DNA of 22,968 nt from Candidatus Aminicenantes bacterium UBA4820. GTDB lineage: Bacteria; Acidobacteriota; UBA4820. The stretch spans positions 1 through 22,968 of the forward strand of contig DHFQ01000133.1 of assembly GCA_002402325.1 (NCBI GenBank). Direction: 5' to 3'. Of this stretch, positions 6,486 to 14,438 are shown one piece after another. A model generated the notes under the pieces. That model had not been told where the DNA came from and ran no database searches. It saw only the letters and a list, made by a program, of their open reading frames with translations. The position numbers and the translations under genes are program-made. The stretch's first letter is position 1; every line of letters starts with the position of its first letter.

Positions 6486-6731
6486 TTGTTAGCGATTCGT
6501 TTAAAAAGAGTTGGACGGAAAGGAATCCCCCTTTACCGTGTTGTGGTGTCTGAAAGAAAGAAAAGACCGACAGGTTCGTCAATTGATGAGATTGGAACTT
6601 ATGACCCGGGTCAAGAACTGTCCGAGATTAAACTGAAGATGGACAGAGTTGATTACTGGCTAAGTCAGGGGGCAAGACCATCCAACACGGTGAAGAAACT
6701 TATTGAAATAGCAAAAAGCAAGGAAAGCTAA
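6486..6731 (+). CDS. rpsP: 30S ribosomal protein S16
   Basis: An 81-residue S16, the normal length for the family. The N-terminus AIRLKRVGRKGIPLYRVVV and the following SERKKRPTG...IGTYDPG segment are the S16 signature. S16 is a primary-to-secondary assembly protein of the small subunit that binds 16S rRNA. The start codon is TTG, chosen from the Shine-Dalgarno at 6475-6480 and from S16 homologues. It is the first gene of the operon, with its own strong promoter. The usual small KH-domain gene found between rpsP and rimM in many bacteria is absent: only 18 bases separate the two genes here. Ffh, another common neighbour, is also not adjacent. Confidence 0.95.
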   Translation: MLAIRLKRVGRKGIPLYRVVVSERKKRPTGSSIDEIGTYDPGQELSEIKLKMDRVDYWLSQGARPSNTVKKLIEIAKSKES

Positions 6732-6749
6732 GTCAATAGAGGAGAAACA

Positions 6750-7259
6750 ATGGCTTATATTCCTTTGGGATACTTTTTATCACCGAGGGGAATCAAAGGC
6801 GAAATATTCATTCGTCTTTACCAGGGGGATAAGAATGTCCCTAAGAAAAGCGATGAAATTTTCATCTTTGAAAAGGGTGAAGAGAGGACTTTTCTTGTGG
6901 AAGAGTCTTTCCTCTGTGGAAAAGAAAGAGTTTTAAAGATCAAGGAATCAGAATGTATCGATTTTGCAAAAACATTGAAAGGGATTGAGTTCTTTGTAGA
7001 AAAGAGTGAGAAGGAAGAAATCCCCTTTTTGGGAAAAGAAATTATTTCTTACAAAGTCGTTGATAAAAAAAGAGGAGAGTTGGGAAAAGTTGTGAGTTTT
7101 TCAATTCTTCCCTCTTACATTTTGCTTAATTGCTCTTCTTTTAATTCTGATTTTGAAATCCCTTTCGTGATGAAATTGATCCATAAAGTAGATGAGTTAA
7201 GGAAGAGTCTAATAGTTGACCTTCCAGATGGATATCCTGGTGTTGATAATGAAGATTGA
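6750..7259 (+). CDS. rimM: Ribosome maturation factor RimM
   Basis: A 169-residue RimM. The N-terminal RimM domain begins with the typical GYFLSPRGIKGEIFIRLY (7-24; consensus G-x-h-x-x-x-x-G-h-x-G-E). A C-terminal PRC-barrel domain (about 95-165) ends in PFVMKLIHKVDELRKSLIVD and DLPDGYPG. RimM assists 30S head assembly, where it binds S19. It starts at the ATG behind GAGGAGA (about 6738-6744). The 3' end overlaps the trmD start by 11 bases, as expected for coupled translation of this conserved operon. Confidence 0.93.
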   Translation: MAYIPLGYFLSPRGIKGEIFIRLYQGDKNVPKKSDEIFIFEKGEERTFLVEESFLCGKERVLKIKESECIDFAKTLKGIEFFVEKSEKEEIPFLGKEIISYKVVDKKRGELGKVVSFSILPSYILLNCSSFNSDFEIPFVMKLIHKVDELRKSLIVDLPDGYPGVDNED

Positions 7260-7932
7260 TGTTTTTACACTTTTTCCTGAAATGTTTGCAGGTCCTTTAA
7301 GCAACTCTATTTTAATGAGGGCTCAAAGGAAAGGTGTAGTTGAGATAAGGCTTCACAACTTCAGGGGTTTTGCAAAAGATAGGCATCACACTGTAGATGA
7401 CAGCCCTTATGGCGGAGGAAGCGGGATGGTTCTTAAACCAGAACCAATATTTGAAGCCGTTGAATATTTAAAAAGTAGGGAAGGCGATTTCCCTCTCATT
7501 TACTTAAGTGCGAAAGGAAAACTCTTGAACCAAACTATTTTGAAAGAATGGTCAAACCTCCCCCAAATTGCTTTTTTATGCGGAAGGTATGAAGGGGTTG
7601 ATCAAAGAGTAGTGGACGACCTTGTTGATGAGGAAATTTCTATCGGTGATTTTGTTCTTTCTGGTGGTGAACCTGCTGCAATAGTGGCTATAGATGCCCT
7701 TGTTAGATTGCTTCCTGATGCCTTAGGAGATTGTGAATCACTCAAAGAGGAGAGTTTTAATCAGAATCTCCTTGAATATCCTCACTACACAAAGCCAAGA
7801 AAGTTTAGAGATATGGAGGTTCCTGAAGTTTTGATTTCAGGAAACCACAAGGAAATTCAGAAATTTAGAGAAGAAAAATCTTACGAAATAACTTTAAAAA
7901 ATAGACCTGATTTATTAAACAAAGGAGTTTAA
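7249..7932 (+). CDS. trmD: tRNA (guanine-37-N1)-methyltransferase
   Basis: A 227-residue SPOUT-class methyltransferase that makes m1G37 in tRNAs reading CNN codons and prevents +1 frameshifting. Visible signatures are MKIDVFTLFPEMF at the start, DDSPYGGGSGMVLKPEP (50-66), CGRYEGVDQRV, the trefoil-knot segment SIGDFVLSGGEPA, and PHYTKP. The start is the ATG at 7249 inside the rimM 3' end, because homologues begin with M-x-I-D-h-F-T-L-F-P; an upstream in-frame ATG (7216) would add 11 atypical residues. Small departures from the common pattern occur in the substrate loop. The segment normally written GLL-x-x-PxYTRP reads NLLEYPHYTKP, and ESF precedes it where many family members have DSF. rplS follows after one base. 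Confidence 0.95.
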   Translation: MKIDVFTLFPEMFAGPLSNSILMRAQRKGVVEIRLHNFRGFAKDRHHTVDDSPYGGGSGMVLKPEPIFEAVEYLKSREGDFPLIYLSAKGKLLNQTILKEWSNLPQIAFLCGRYEGVDQRVVDDLVDEEISIGDFVLSGGEPAAIVAIDALVRLLPDALGDCESLKEESFNQNLLEYPHYTKPRKFRDMEVPEVLISGNHKEIQKFREEKSYEITLKNRPDLLNKGV

Positions 7933-7933
7933 A

Positions 7934-8284
7934 ATGGCAAACCTGACCGAACTGGTTGAAAAACAGCAACTGAAAGAGAACATCCCTCAATTTAAGGCTG
8001 GAGACACTGTAAAAGTCCATGTCAAAGTTAGAGAAGGAGACAAGGAAAGAATTCAGGTGTTTCAAGGCATCGTGATTGCAAGAAAGCACGGAGGAGTTAG
8101 AGAAACAATCACGGTAAGAAAAGTCTCTGCTGGAATTGGAGTGGAAAGGATATTTCCTCTACATAGCCCGATTATTGACAGGATTGAAGTTGTTCAGACA
8201 GGAAAAGTTAAGAGAGCAAAACTTTACTACTTGAGGGATTTGAAAGGAAAGAAGGCAAGAATAACAGAATTAAGGAAAGAATAG
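7934..8284 (+). CDS. rplS: 50S ribosomal protein L19
   Basis: A 116-residue L19, the normal length. Typical strings are F-K-A-G-D-T-V-K-V-H-V-K-V-x-E-G, RIQVFQGIVIARK, RETITVRKVS, GIGVERIFPLHSP and the basic tail KVKRAKLYYLRDLKGKKAR. It sits at the subunit interface of the large subunit. AAAGGAG (7920-7926) lies at normal distance before the ATG. Position after trmD is the standard rpsP-rimM-trmD-rplS order. Confidence 0.97.
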   Translation: MANLTELVEKQQLKENIPQFKAGDTVKVHVKVREGDKERIQVFQGIVIARKHGGVRETITVRKVSAGIGVERIFPLHSPIIDRIEVVQTGKVKRAKLYYLRDLKGKKARITELRKE

Positions 8285-8289
8285 ATGAA

Positions 8290-8919
8290 ATGAGGGATAT
8301 TGAGGAGGCTTTTAAGTTTGACCGGAGTTATTGGTCCAAAGGTTTTTATCCTCTGGCGGGTATTGACGAGGCTGGAAGAGGAGCGCTTTTTGGTCCAGTA
8401 GTTGCTGCTGCGGTTGTTCTTCAAAAGGATAGGATAATTCCCGATTTTTGCGATTCAAAGGCAATAAGTGCAAAGAGGAGAGAGGAACTCTTTTCTGAAC
8501 TTGTTGAAAATGGGCATCTTTTTTCCGTTGGAATAGTGGAAGCGGATGAGATAGATAAAATAAACATTTTAAAGGCAACTTTAAAGGCGATGGAAATTGC
8601 CTTTCAAGGAGTTGAAAGTGAAGTCAAACTTGCATTGGTTGACGGAAATGTCTTACCTGAATTAAAATGTAGGTGTGAGTGTGTAGTAAAAGGGGATAAA
8701 AAGTCTATTTCGGTTGGCGCAGCATCTATTGTGGCAAAGGTTGTAAGGGATAGATTGATTATTAAGATGGATGGAAGTTATCCAGATTATGGCTTGAAAA
8801 AGAACAAAGGTTATGGGACAAAGGAGCATATAGATGCTATTTATGAAAAGGGCATAACACCATTCCACAGGAGAAGTTTTAGACCAGTGTCAGAGATTGG
8901 TAACAGATTATGGCGATAG
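8290..8919 (+). CDS. rnhB: Ribonuclease HII
   Basis: A 209-residue RNase HII, which removes ribonucleotides from RNA:DNA hybrids and misincorporated sites. The four acidic catalytic positions are all present: D26 and E27 in AGIDEAGRG (23-31), D118 in LVDGN, and D154 in VVRDRLI. The family's YPDYGLKKNKGYGTKEHI (164-181) and the C-terminal HRRSFRPV are also clear. It starts at ATG 8290, five bases after the rplS stop. An ATG at 8285 is out of frame and stops at once. The last ten bases overlap the start of the TPR gene, so rnhB and the TPR gene are likely co-translated. Confidence 0.95.
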   Translation: MRDIEEAFKFDRSYWSKGFYPLAGIDEAGRGALFGPVVAAAVVLQKDRIIPDFCDSKAISAKRREELFSELVENGHLFSVGIVEADEIDKINILKATLKAMEIAFQGVESEVKLALVDGNVLPELKCRCECVVKGDKKSISVGAASIVAKVVRDRLIIKMDGSYPDYGLKKNKGYGTKEHIDAIYEKGITPFHRRSFRPVSEIGNRLWR

Positions 8920-11900
8920 ATCGTAACAAGATCAAATTAAATGTTGACAAATTTGTCAGGGCAAGGAAGTTTCCTGAGGCAATAAGGGAACTGCAGAAAC
9001 TTGTAGAAGATAATCCGAAAGATATCAATTCTCTCCAACAACTTGGTAACCTTTACCTTATGGCTAAAGACAGTGAGCAAGCGGTTCCGGTATTTATTAG
9101 AATTGCTGAACTTTATCATAAGAGCGGGTTCACACCAAAAGCACTCGCTTCAATAAAGATCGCTTTAAGGGAAGCACCCGAAAATATACAAGCACAGGAG
9201 CTGTATGCAACTTTTGCAGAACATACGGGGTTGCAAAGGGATGCCATTGATGCTTACGAAAAATTAGTTACCAATTACACTAAGGTTGGACAACTTGACA
9301 AAGCGCAAAAAATTCTTGAAAAATTGCTTGAATTGAATCCCGATAACATCAAATTTCAACTTCAACACGGGGATCTTCTTACGAGGCTAAATAAAAAAGA
9401 AGAAGCGATCCCTTCATATATTAAAGCTGCTGAAAATCTTGTTGTGTCTGGAAAAGTTAAAGAGGCTGCAAAAATTTTCGAGAGGGTTTTGCAAATAGAC
9501 CCGAAAAGAATAAATTCTTTGGAAAAATCTGTAGGAGAACTTATAGCCAGAAAAGAATATGACAGGGCACTTGAACTTCTTGATTCTGTGACTTCTTTTA
9601 AAGAACCACCTCAAATTATCAATGAGTTAAAAACTGATATATTGATTTCATCAGGATACTATGATAAAGCGGAATCTGTTTTAAGAAGCATTGCACAAAA
9701 AGGTCCAATTAAGGGAGGAATTTTAAAGAGATTTATAAAATTATATCTCTCACAGGGTAAATATGAACTTCTCGTTAAATTGCTTGCAGGTCAAATTCCC
9801 AATGCTGATATTCCTCATCTAAAAGAATTGGAGAGTGGATTTGAAGAAGTAATTACACAAAACCCTGCTCTGGCAGAGGCATATTCTGGCTTAATTGTAA
9901 TTGAAAGAAAACTCGATAACAAAGGAAAACTTCTCTCTACTTTGAATAAATTTAGCGATGTTCTTATTGAAAAAAAGGATTACAAAAACGCTGAAAATGT
10001 AGTCAAGGAAATGCTTGAAATAGCACCCAATGAAATGCAATTGGTTGATAAACTTGACTCAATAAGGGAAAAATTGGGTGTTACTAAAATTGTTGAACCA
10101 CCAAAGATGAAAGAGATTGAAATAGAAATTGTTGAAAAGGAACAGGAATTTCGAACCGCTGAAGAAGAGATTAAAGTCGAAGATGCCCCTGATGTAGAGA
10201 TAGAAGTTGAACTTGAAGACATTTCACAGGAACTTCCAGTTGTTGAGGAGGAATCCAAAACAGGGGAAAATTTTAATCAAGAAGGAGAGGTAATTGTTGA
10301 CATGTCTCCTCAAAAGGAAAAGGAAGAAGAAATAATAATAAATCCTGAAGAGGTTGAAGTTACTTCTTCATTTGCCATCCCCCCGCAAATAGAAATGGTG
10401 AAGGAAGAAACACCAAAAGAAGTTGAATTGGAACAACCTGAGGAAGAGGAGATTCCGACAGAAGTCAAAAATCTTGAGGAGGAAGTAGAAAAGGAAGAGT
10501 TTGAAGAAACATTGGAGGCAGAAAAAGGGAAAGAGATAGATGAAAAAACCGCAGCCTCCATTCAAGAGAAACTTTCTGAGGCACAAATATTTCTAAAGTA
10601 TGGTCTTGTAGAAAAAGCAATTGCGGAATTGAAATCAATAATTAAAGAGGTTCCTGACCACATACAGGCTCACCAGAAACTGATTGGGATATACCGTTCG
10701 CTTGATAATAAGGACAAACTTGTAAGACAGATAATAAAATTAGCAAGGATATTTAAAGCGCAAGGTGATGTTGATACCGCAGAAAATCTTGTTGAAGAAG
10801 CTATGCAGGTTGATCCGAATCATGAGGCAATAGTTGAGTTCCAGACGGGAGTGGGAAAAAAGGCAAAGGAACCTAAAAAATTTGATGAAATTGAAGCACT
10901 CTCCGGACTACTAAAGGGAAAGAAAATTGCCACTTCAAAACCCAGAGGAATTAAAGAAGAAAAACCTGCAGAAATCATTGAAGAAATTAAAGAAGAGGAA
11001 ATTGTTGAGGAAGAAATTAAAGAGGAAGTTTTTACTGAAGCAAGAGCAGAAGAGAAGAGTGAAGGTGAAGTTGACATAGAAATCAACATAGAACAAAAAG
11101 CATCCCTCTCTTCTGATGAAGAGTTAATAGAAGTAGAAAGCGAAGAGATGGAGCAAAAGGAGTTGATTCCCTTAGCAAAAGAAGAGACGACCGAACCACC
11201 AAAAAGTGAGGAAGAATCCATCGGAATGGAGATTTCACAGGAGGAGATAGAAAAAAGTAGTGAGATTAGTGAAAAACTTGAGGAGGCAGAATTTTATTTT
11301 GCTCAAGAATTGTATGAAGATTCCAGAATAATTGGTGAAGAGTTAAAAGAGAAATACCCCGACGATGTAAGAGTAATTGATTTGTTAAGCAGGATAAATA
11401 GTAAATTGGGTCAAGAAGAAGCAAAGAAAGAAGAAGAGTTAGAGACAAAAGAGGTTGAAGAAACAAAGGATGAAGAGATAGAAGAGGAACTTGCTTTAAT
11501 AGATAAGGAGCTTGTCAAAGGACTTGGAGGAGTAGTTCCCGCTAAAAGAAAACCAAAAGTTAAAGTTACACTGAGAGATATTGTCCCCGAAGAGGAAAAA
11601 CAGAAGGAAGAAGTAACACCTTTAAAGAATGAAGAGGTGGAGGAATATTATGACCTCGCCAAAGAGTTAGGAGCCGTTCTCGACAACCTTGAAGAGAGTG
11701 CGGGTGATCTTTTTGAAGAAGAGGAGGAACCAAAAAGTTCAGAAGAAATCTCCTTTGAAGAAGTATTTCAAGAATTTAAAAAGGGCGTTGAAAAAAAGGT
11801 ATCTGAAGAGGATTATGACACCCATTACAATTTAGGGATTGCTTATAAGGAAATGGAATTGATTGATGAGGCGATAGCGGAATTTCAAATTGCCGCAAAG

Positions 11901-12167
11901 TCTCCTATGTACTTTGCTGATTCTTGCGCAATGCTTGGAAAATGTTTTCAAATCAAGGGGATGAATGACCTTGCAGAAAAATGGTATAAAAAGGGTCTTG
12001 ATTCAAGAGGATTCCCCGAAGATGTCTACAATGGCTTAAAATATGACCTTGCGGAACTTTTTGAAAGTATGGGCAAAAGAGACGAAGCATTGAAACTTTA
12101 CAAAGATGTCTATGCATCAAATGCAAACTACAGAGAAGTTAAAGATAAGATAAATTCTCTTTCCTAA
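8910..12167 (+). CDS. Large acidic tetratricopeptide-repeat protein
   Basis: A 1085-residue protein without signal peptide or membrane segments, hence probably cytoplasmic. TPR/solenoid blocks are separated by low-complexity acidic linkers. Block 1 covers about 5-390 (for example FPEAIRELQKLVEDNPKDIN and AQKILEKLLELNPDNIKFQL). A Glu-rich linker covers about 395-540, block 2 about 545-645 (GLVEKAIAELKSIIKEVPDH), a linker about 670-780, and block 3 about 783-835. A linker follows at about 835-960, and the C-terminal TPRs run about 967-1085 (DTHYNLGIAYKEMELIDEAI). The linkers are rich in EE, EEI and EVE units and are probably disordered. It resembles the long TPR proteins of Acidobacteria and delta-proteobacteria that begin with K-A-I-x-E-Y-Q-K units; no enzymatic function is visible. 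The ATG lies inside the rnhB 3' end, so expression depends on the ribosomal operon. It meets the DUF1848 gene tail-to-tail with a 3-base overlap. Confidence 0.85.
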   Translation: MAIDRNKIKLNVDKFVRARKFPEAIRELQKLVEDNPKDINSLQQLGNLYLMAKDSEQAVPVFIRIAELYHKSGFTPKALASIKIALREAPENIQAQELYATFAEHTGLQRDAIDAYEKLVTNYTKVGQLDKAQKILEKLLELNPDNIKFQLQHGDLLTRLNKKEEAIPSYIKAAENLVVSGKVKEAAKIFERVLQIDPKRINSLEKSVGELIARKEYDRALELLDSVTSFKEPPQIINELKTDILISSGYYDKAESVLRSIAQKGPIKGGILKRFIKLYLSQGKYELLVKLLAGQIPNADIPHLKELESGFEEVITQNPALAEAYSGLIVIERKLDNKGKLLSTLNKFSDVLIEKKDYKNAENVVKEMLEIAPNEMQLVDKLDSIREKLGVTKIVEPPKMKEIEIEIVEKEQEFRTAEEEIKVEDAPDVEIEVELEDISQELPVVEEESKTGENFNQEGEVIVDMSPQKEKEEEIIINPEEVEVTSSFAIPPQIEMVKEETPKEVELEQPEEEEIPTEVKNLEEEVEKEEFEETLEAEKGKEIDEKTAASIQEKLSEAQIFLKYGLVEKAIAELKSIIKEVPDHIQAHQKLIGIYRSLDNKDKLVRQIIKLARIFKAQGDVDTAENLVEEAMQVDPNHEAIVEFQTGVGKKAKEPKKFDEIEALSGLLKGKKIATSKPRGIKEEKPAEIIEEIKEEEIVEEEIKEEVFTEARAEEKSEGEVDIEINIEQKASLSSDEELIEVESEEMEQKELIPLAKEETTEPPKSEEESIGMEISQEEIEKSSEISEKLEEAEFYFAQELYEDSRIIGEELKEKYPDDVRVIDLLSRINSKLGQEEAKKEEELETKEVEETKDEEIEEELALIDKELVKGLGGVVPAKRKPKVKVTLRDIVPEEEKQKEEVTPLKNEEVEEYYDLAKELGAVLDNLEESAGDLFEEEEEPKSSEEISFEEVFQEFKKGVEKKVSEEDYDTHYNLGIAYKEMELIDEAIAEFQIAAKSPMYFADSCAMLGKCFQIKGMNDLAEKWYKKGLDSRGFPEDVYNGLKYDLAELFESMGKRDEALKLYKDVYASNANYREVKDKINSLS

Positions 12168-12979
12168 GATTTTACTGCATAACAATAGATGCATTTGCCT
12201 TTGCAGGTGTTGTATTTTCCGATGTCAACACTTTGATGGCACAAACATTTTTTTCTTTGATATTTGTCCTTTTTGTATTTCAGATTAAGGGAAAATATTT
12301 TGTTAAACAACTGGACATCAATGCAGGAACCACTTTTTATTTTACTTTCATTGAAAAAATTTTCTTCGCAACAACTCTGGATTTCAAGAGAATGTTTTTT
12401 TGATATTTCAATTAAATAGTCAAGCAAAGATAAAATTAAATCCCGTTTAATTTCTATTTCCTTTATCTCATCACACTTTTGAAGCCTTTTTAGAACAAAG
12501 TTATATCTGTCAAATAAACTTACAATCACTCTTTTAGTAAAGGGGGAGAGTAAATTTGTTAGTTTTAAAAAGTTTTTTTTATGGAATTCAAAGTCTGTTA
12601 AATTTGAAAGAAAAATTGGATCATACCTCCAGATTACCCTCTCTTCTGTTAACAATTTTGATAAAAGTTCAAAATTCTTTAAAGCCAGATCAAAATCAGG
12701 GACATTTTTTTCAATCACTTTGGGATAGTTGGTGAAGGTTATCATTACATAATATGGATATTTTCTGTTCTCAATTTCTTCTAAAAGATGCAGCGAAGGA
12801 AGAGCATTCCTTGTCCAGAATACAAAACCATCCACATTTTCTCTTTTTAGAGACACAACCCTTTTTTGCTTTGGATTGAATGGATTTGAAATTTCTATAT
12901 AGCCTTTATTTAAAGATGTTTCAAGCCATTCACCGTAAAAAGATAAAATGTCAGTTCGTCTGCTTGCAGAAATTATCAT
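12164..12979 (-). CDS. DUF1848 family protein
   Basis: A 271-residue protein that matches DUF1848 from end to end. It has the N-terminal IISASRRTDI (2-11), NPFNPKQ, VDGFVFWTRNA (49-59), ERVIWRYDPI (113-122) and the C-terminal SVDIGKYNTCKGKCIYCYA (250-268). Cysteines cluster at the C-terminus (C245, C247, C259, C263, C266), and C259-C263-C266 has CX3CX2C spacing as in radical SAM enzymes, but at the wrong end of the protein. The family's function is not established; metal or Fe-S binding is inferred from these cysteines. No Shine-Dalgarno precedes the ATG, and TATAAT lies just upstream (12985-12990), pointing to a leaderless message. It is convergent with the TPR gene and divergent from the kinase gene. 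Confidence 0.85.
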   Translation of the reverse strand: MIISASRRTDILSFYGEWLETSLNKGYIEISNPFNPKQKRVVSLKRENVDGFVFWTRNALPSLHLLEEIENRKYPYYVMITFTNYPKVIEKNVPDFDLALKNFELLSKLLTEERVIWRYDPIFLSNLTDFEFHKKNFLKLTNLLSPFTKRVIVSLFDRYNFVLKRLQKCDEIKEIEIKRDLILSLLDYLIEISKKHSLEIQSCCEENFFNESKIKSGSCIDVQLFNKIFSLNLKYKKDKYQRKKCLCHQSVDIGKYNTCKGKCIYCYAVKS

Positions 12980-12984
12980 AGAAA

Positions 12985-12990
12985 ATTATA
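12985..12990 (-). promoter_or_regulatory. -10 element for a leaderless DUF1848 transcript
   Basis: A perfect TATAAT on the minus strand ends six bases before the ATG at 12979, so transcription would start at or within a base of the start codon. No purine-rich ribosome binding site is present between them. The -35 (TTTTCT at 17 bases) is weak. Confidence 0.45.
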
Positions 12991-13049
12991 AAATAGAAAA
13001 GCGAAAAAGAAAACTTTTTTCTTCTCTTTAAAAGAACTCTTTTTTGATG

Positions 13050-13055
13050 TATATT
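13050..13055 (+). promoter_or_regulatory. Possible -10 for the leader ORF and histidine kinase
   Basis: TATATT lies 17 bases before the leader-ORF ATG, just upstream of GGAGG. No good -35 is seen at 17 bases (the region reads TTAAAA). A perfect AAAAGA-AC-TCTTTT inverted repeat (about 13030-13043) covers the space between them and could be an operator. Confidence 0.3.
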
Positions 13056-13071
13056 TTTAGTGGAGGATTTT

Positions 13072-13122
13072 ATGCTTTTGAGATCAAAAAGGTTGGCTAA
13101 AATTTCTAAAAGGCTTAATTAA
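13072..13122 (+). CDS. 16-residue basic leader peptide before the histidine kinase
   Basis: ATG at 13072 is preceded by a strong GGAGGATTTT ribosome binding site and opens a 16-codon frame, MLLRSKRLAKISKRLN, ending in TAA at 13120-13122. The kinase ATG follows after one base and has no comparable ribosome binding site of its own (the nearest is AAAGG about ten bases upstream, inside this frame). The peptide is strongly basic (six Lys/Arg of 16). The arrangement suggests translational coupling: ribosomes load on the leader and reinitiate at the kinase. Alternatively, a one-base sequencing error separates a longer kinase N-terminus from its true start. No known leader-peptide family is recognised. 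Confidence 0.5.
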   Translation: MLLRSKRLAKISKRLN

Positions 13123-13123
13123 A

Positions 13124-14428
13124 ATGAAGAATCTTACAAAATCGGAAATATCTTTTAGAAAACAGATGCTTGTTGCATCATTTCTTTTTGCCTTTTTTTT
13201 CATTGCTCTTCTTTCTGTTGGCGGATACATTATAAGCAAAGATTTAGGAGAAAAGGAAATATTTAAAACACTTGACCATTACAGAAATGAACTTCAAAAG
13301 ATGACGACATCAATATCAGAGACAGAAATAGCAAAGGGATTCAAATATCAAAAAATCGTTACCACAAGGCTCAACCAATTTGTAGTTGATAAAAAGATTT
13401 TTGACTCCTACGAACTTTATGATTCTGATGGGAATCTAATAGATCAGAAGGACTTTTTAAAGGGTGGAGGATTTATCACAGGAACAGGAATTGTTACACC
13501 GCCACTTGGTAAATCAAGTGTTGAAATAAAAAACAAGGTTCCAATTGAAGTTCCTGTCCAACTTGAACCAGGAAAAATGGGAAAGGCGGTTTTAAATATA
13601 AGCAATCAGGTTCTGGCAAAACAGGCGGAAGAATTTAGAAGGGGAATGATAATTAAACTCTCAACTTTGCTTGGTTTAATCTTTTTTATGCTTCTTCTTG
13701 CATATTTTTATGTCGTTCATCTTTTAAAGCAGTACAGAACAATTCAGAAGGAGATTGAGAATCAAAATAAACTTTCCTATCTTGGTTTTTTAAGTTCAGG
13801 GCTTGCACATGAGATCAAAAATCCTCTTAACAGTTTGAAACTCAATGTTCAACTTCTTGAAGAGGGATTGAGAAGTAATGTGGAAAGAGATGACCTTTTA
13901 CCCTCTGTCCCTCCAATGCTAAATCAGATAAAAAAACTTGAAAAACTTACACACGATTTTCTAATTTTTGCAAAGCCATTAAATCCTGAATTAAAAAAAA
14001 CAGACCTTGTTGAAATTGTAAAGGATACAGCCTCTTTACTTCTTGAATCCAACAAGGAAAAAGAAATTACAATAGAATTTGAAGAAGATGATTGCGCTAA
14101 GAACATTTTTGTGGATGAGAGCCTTATGAGAATAGTTTTTTCAAATCTTCTTTTAAACTCAATTCAATCCTCAGAAGACAAAGGAAAAATTGGAGTAAGA
14201 TTTTCAAAGGAGAAGAACTTCTGTCAGATTGATGTCATTGATTACGGTGAAGGAATCAAGGAGGAAAACAAAGATAGAATTTTTGAAATTTTCTTTACAA
14301 CAAAGGCTGAGGGAACAGGGCTTGGACTTGCAATTGTAAAAAGAATCATTGAGGCTCATAACGGGAAAATTGAAGTAATTGATGAAAAGGTTGGTGCCCA
14401 TTTCAGGATACTTATTCCGCTTGAATAA
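13124..14428 (+). CDS. Membrane-bound sensor histidine kinase
   Basis: A 434-residue kinase. TM1 (about 15-37), an extracytoplasmic sensor of about 140 residues with no recognised fold, and TM2 (about 177-198) lead by a short coiled linker, without a visible HAMP domain, into the catalytic core. The H-box is SSGLAHEIKNPLNSLK (224-239, phospho-acceptor H229). The N-box is FSNLLLNSIQSS (N341, N345), the G1 box DYGEGI (373-378), the F-box IFEIFFTT, and the G2 box EGTGLGLAIVKRI (396-408). All ATP-binding elements look intact. No response regulator gene is adjacent, so it is an orphan in this window. The ATG is one base after the leader-ORF stop, and ligA follows after ten bases. The signal sensed cannot be inferred. 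Confidence 0.9.
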   Translation: MKNLTKSEISFRKQMLVASFLFAFFFIALLSVGGYIISKDLGEKEIFKTLDHYRNELQKMTTSISETEIAKGFKYQKIVTTRLNQFVVDKKIFDSYELYDSDGNLIDQKDFLKGGGFITGTGIVTPPLGKSSVEIKNKVPIEVPVQLEPGKMGKAVLNISNQVLAKQAEEFRRGMIIKLSTLLGLIFFMLLLAYFYVVHLLKQYRTIQKEIENQNKLSYLGFLSSGLAHEIKNPLNSLKLNVQLLEEGLRSNVERDDLLPSVPPMLNQIKKLEKLTHDFLIFAKPLNPELKKTDLVEIVKDTASLLLESNKEKEITIEFEEDDCAKNIFVDESLMRIVFSNLLLNSIQSSEDKGKIGVRFSKEKNFCQIDVIDYGEGIKEENKDRIFEIFFTTKAEGTGLGLAIVKRIIEAHNGKIEVIDEKVGAHFRILIPLE

Positions 14429-14438
14429 GAGGAAATAG

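Noticed and set aside
7216..7248. ATG at 7216 as the start of trmD
   Set aside because: It adds 11 residues not found in TrmD; the family start MKIDVFTLFP is at 7249.
9980..11221. Ser-rich open frames on the minus strand inside the TPR gene
   Set aside because: They are mirror images of the GAA/GAG-rich acidic linkers and have no own promoter or ribosome binding site.
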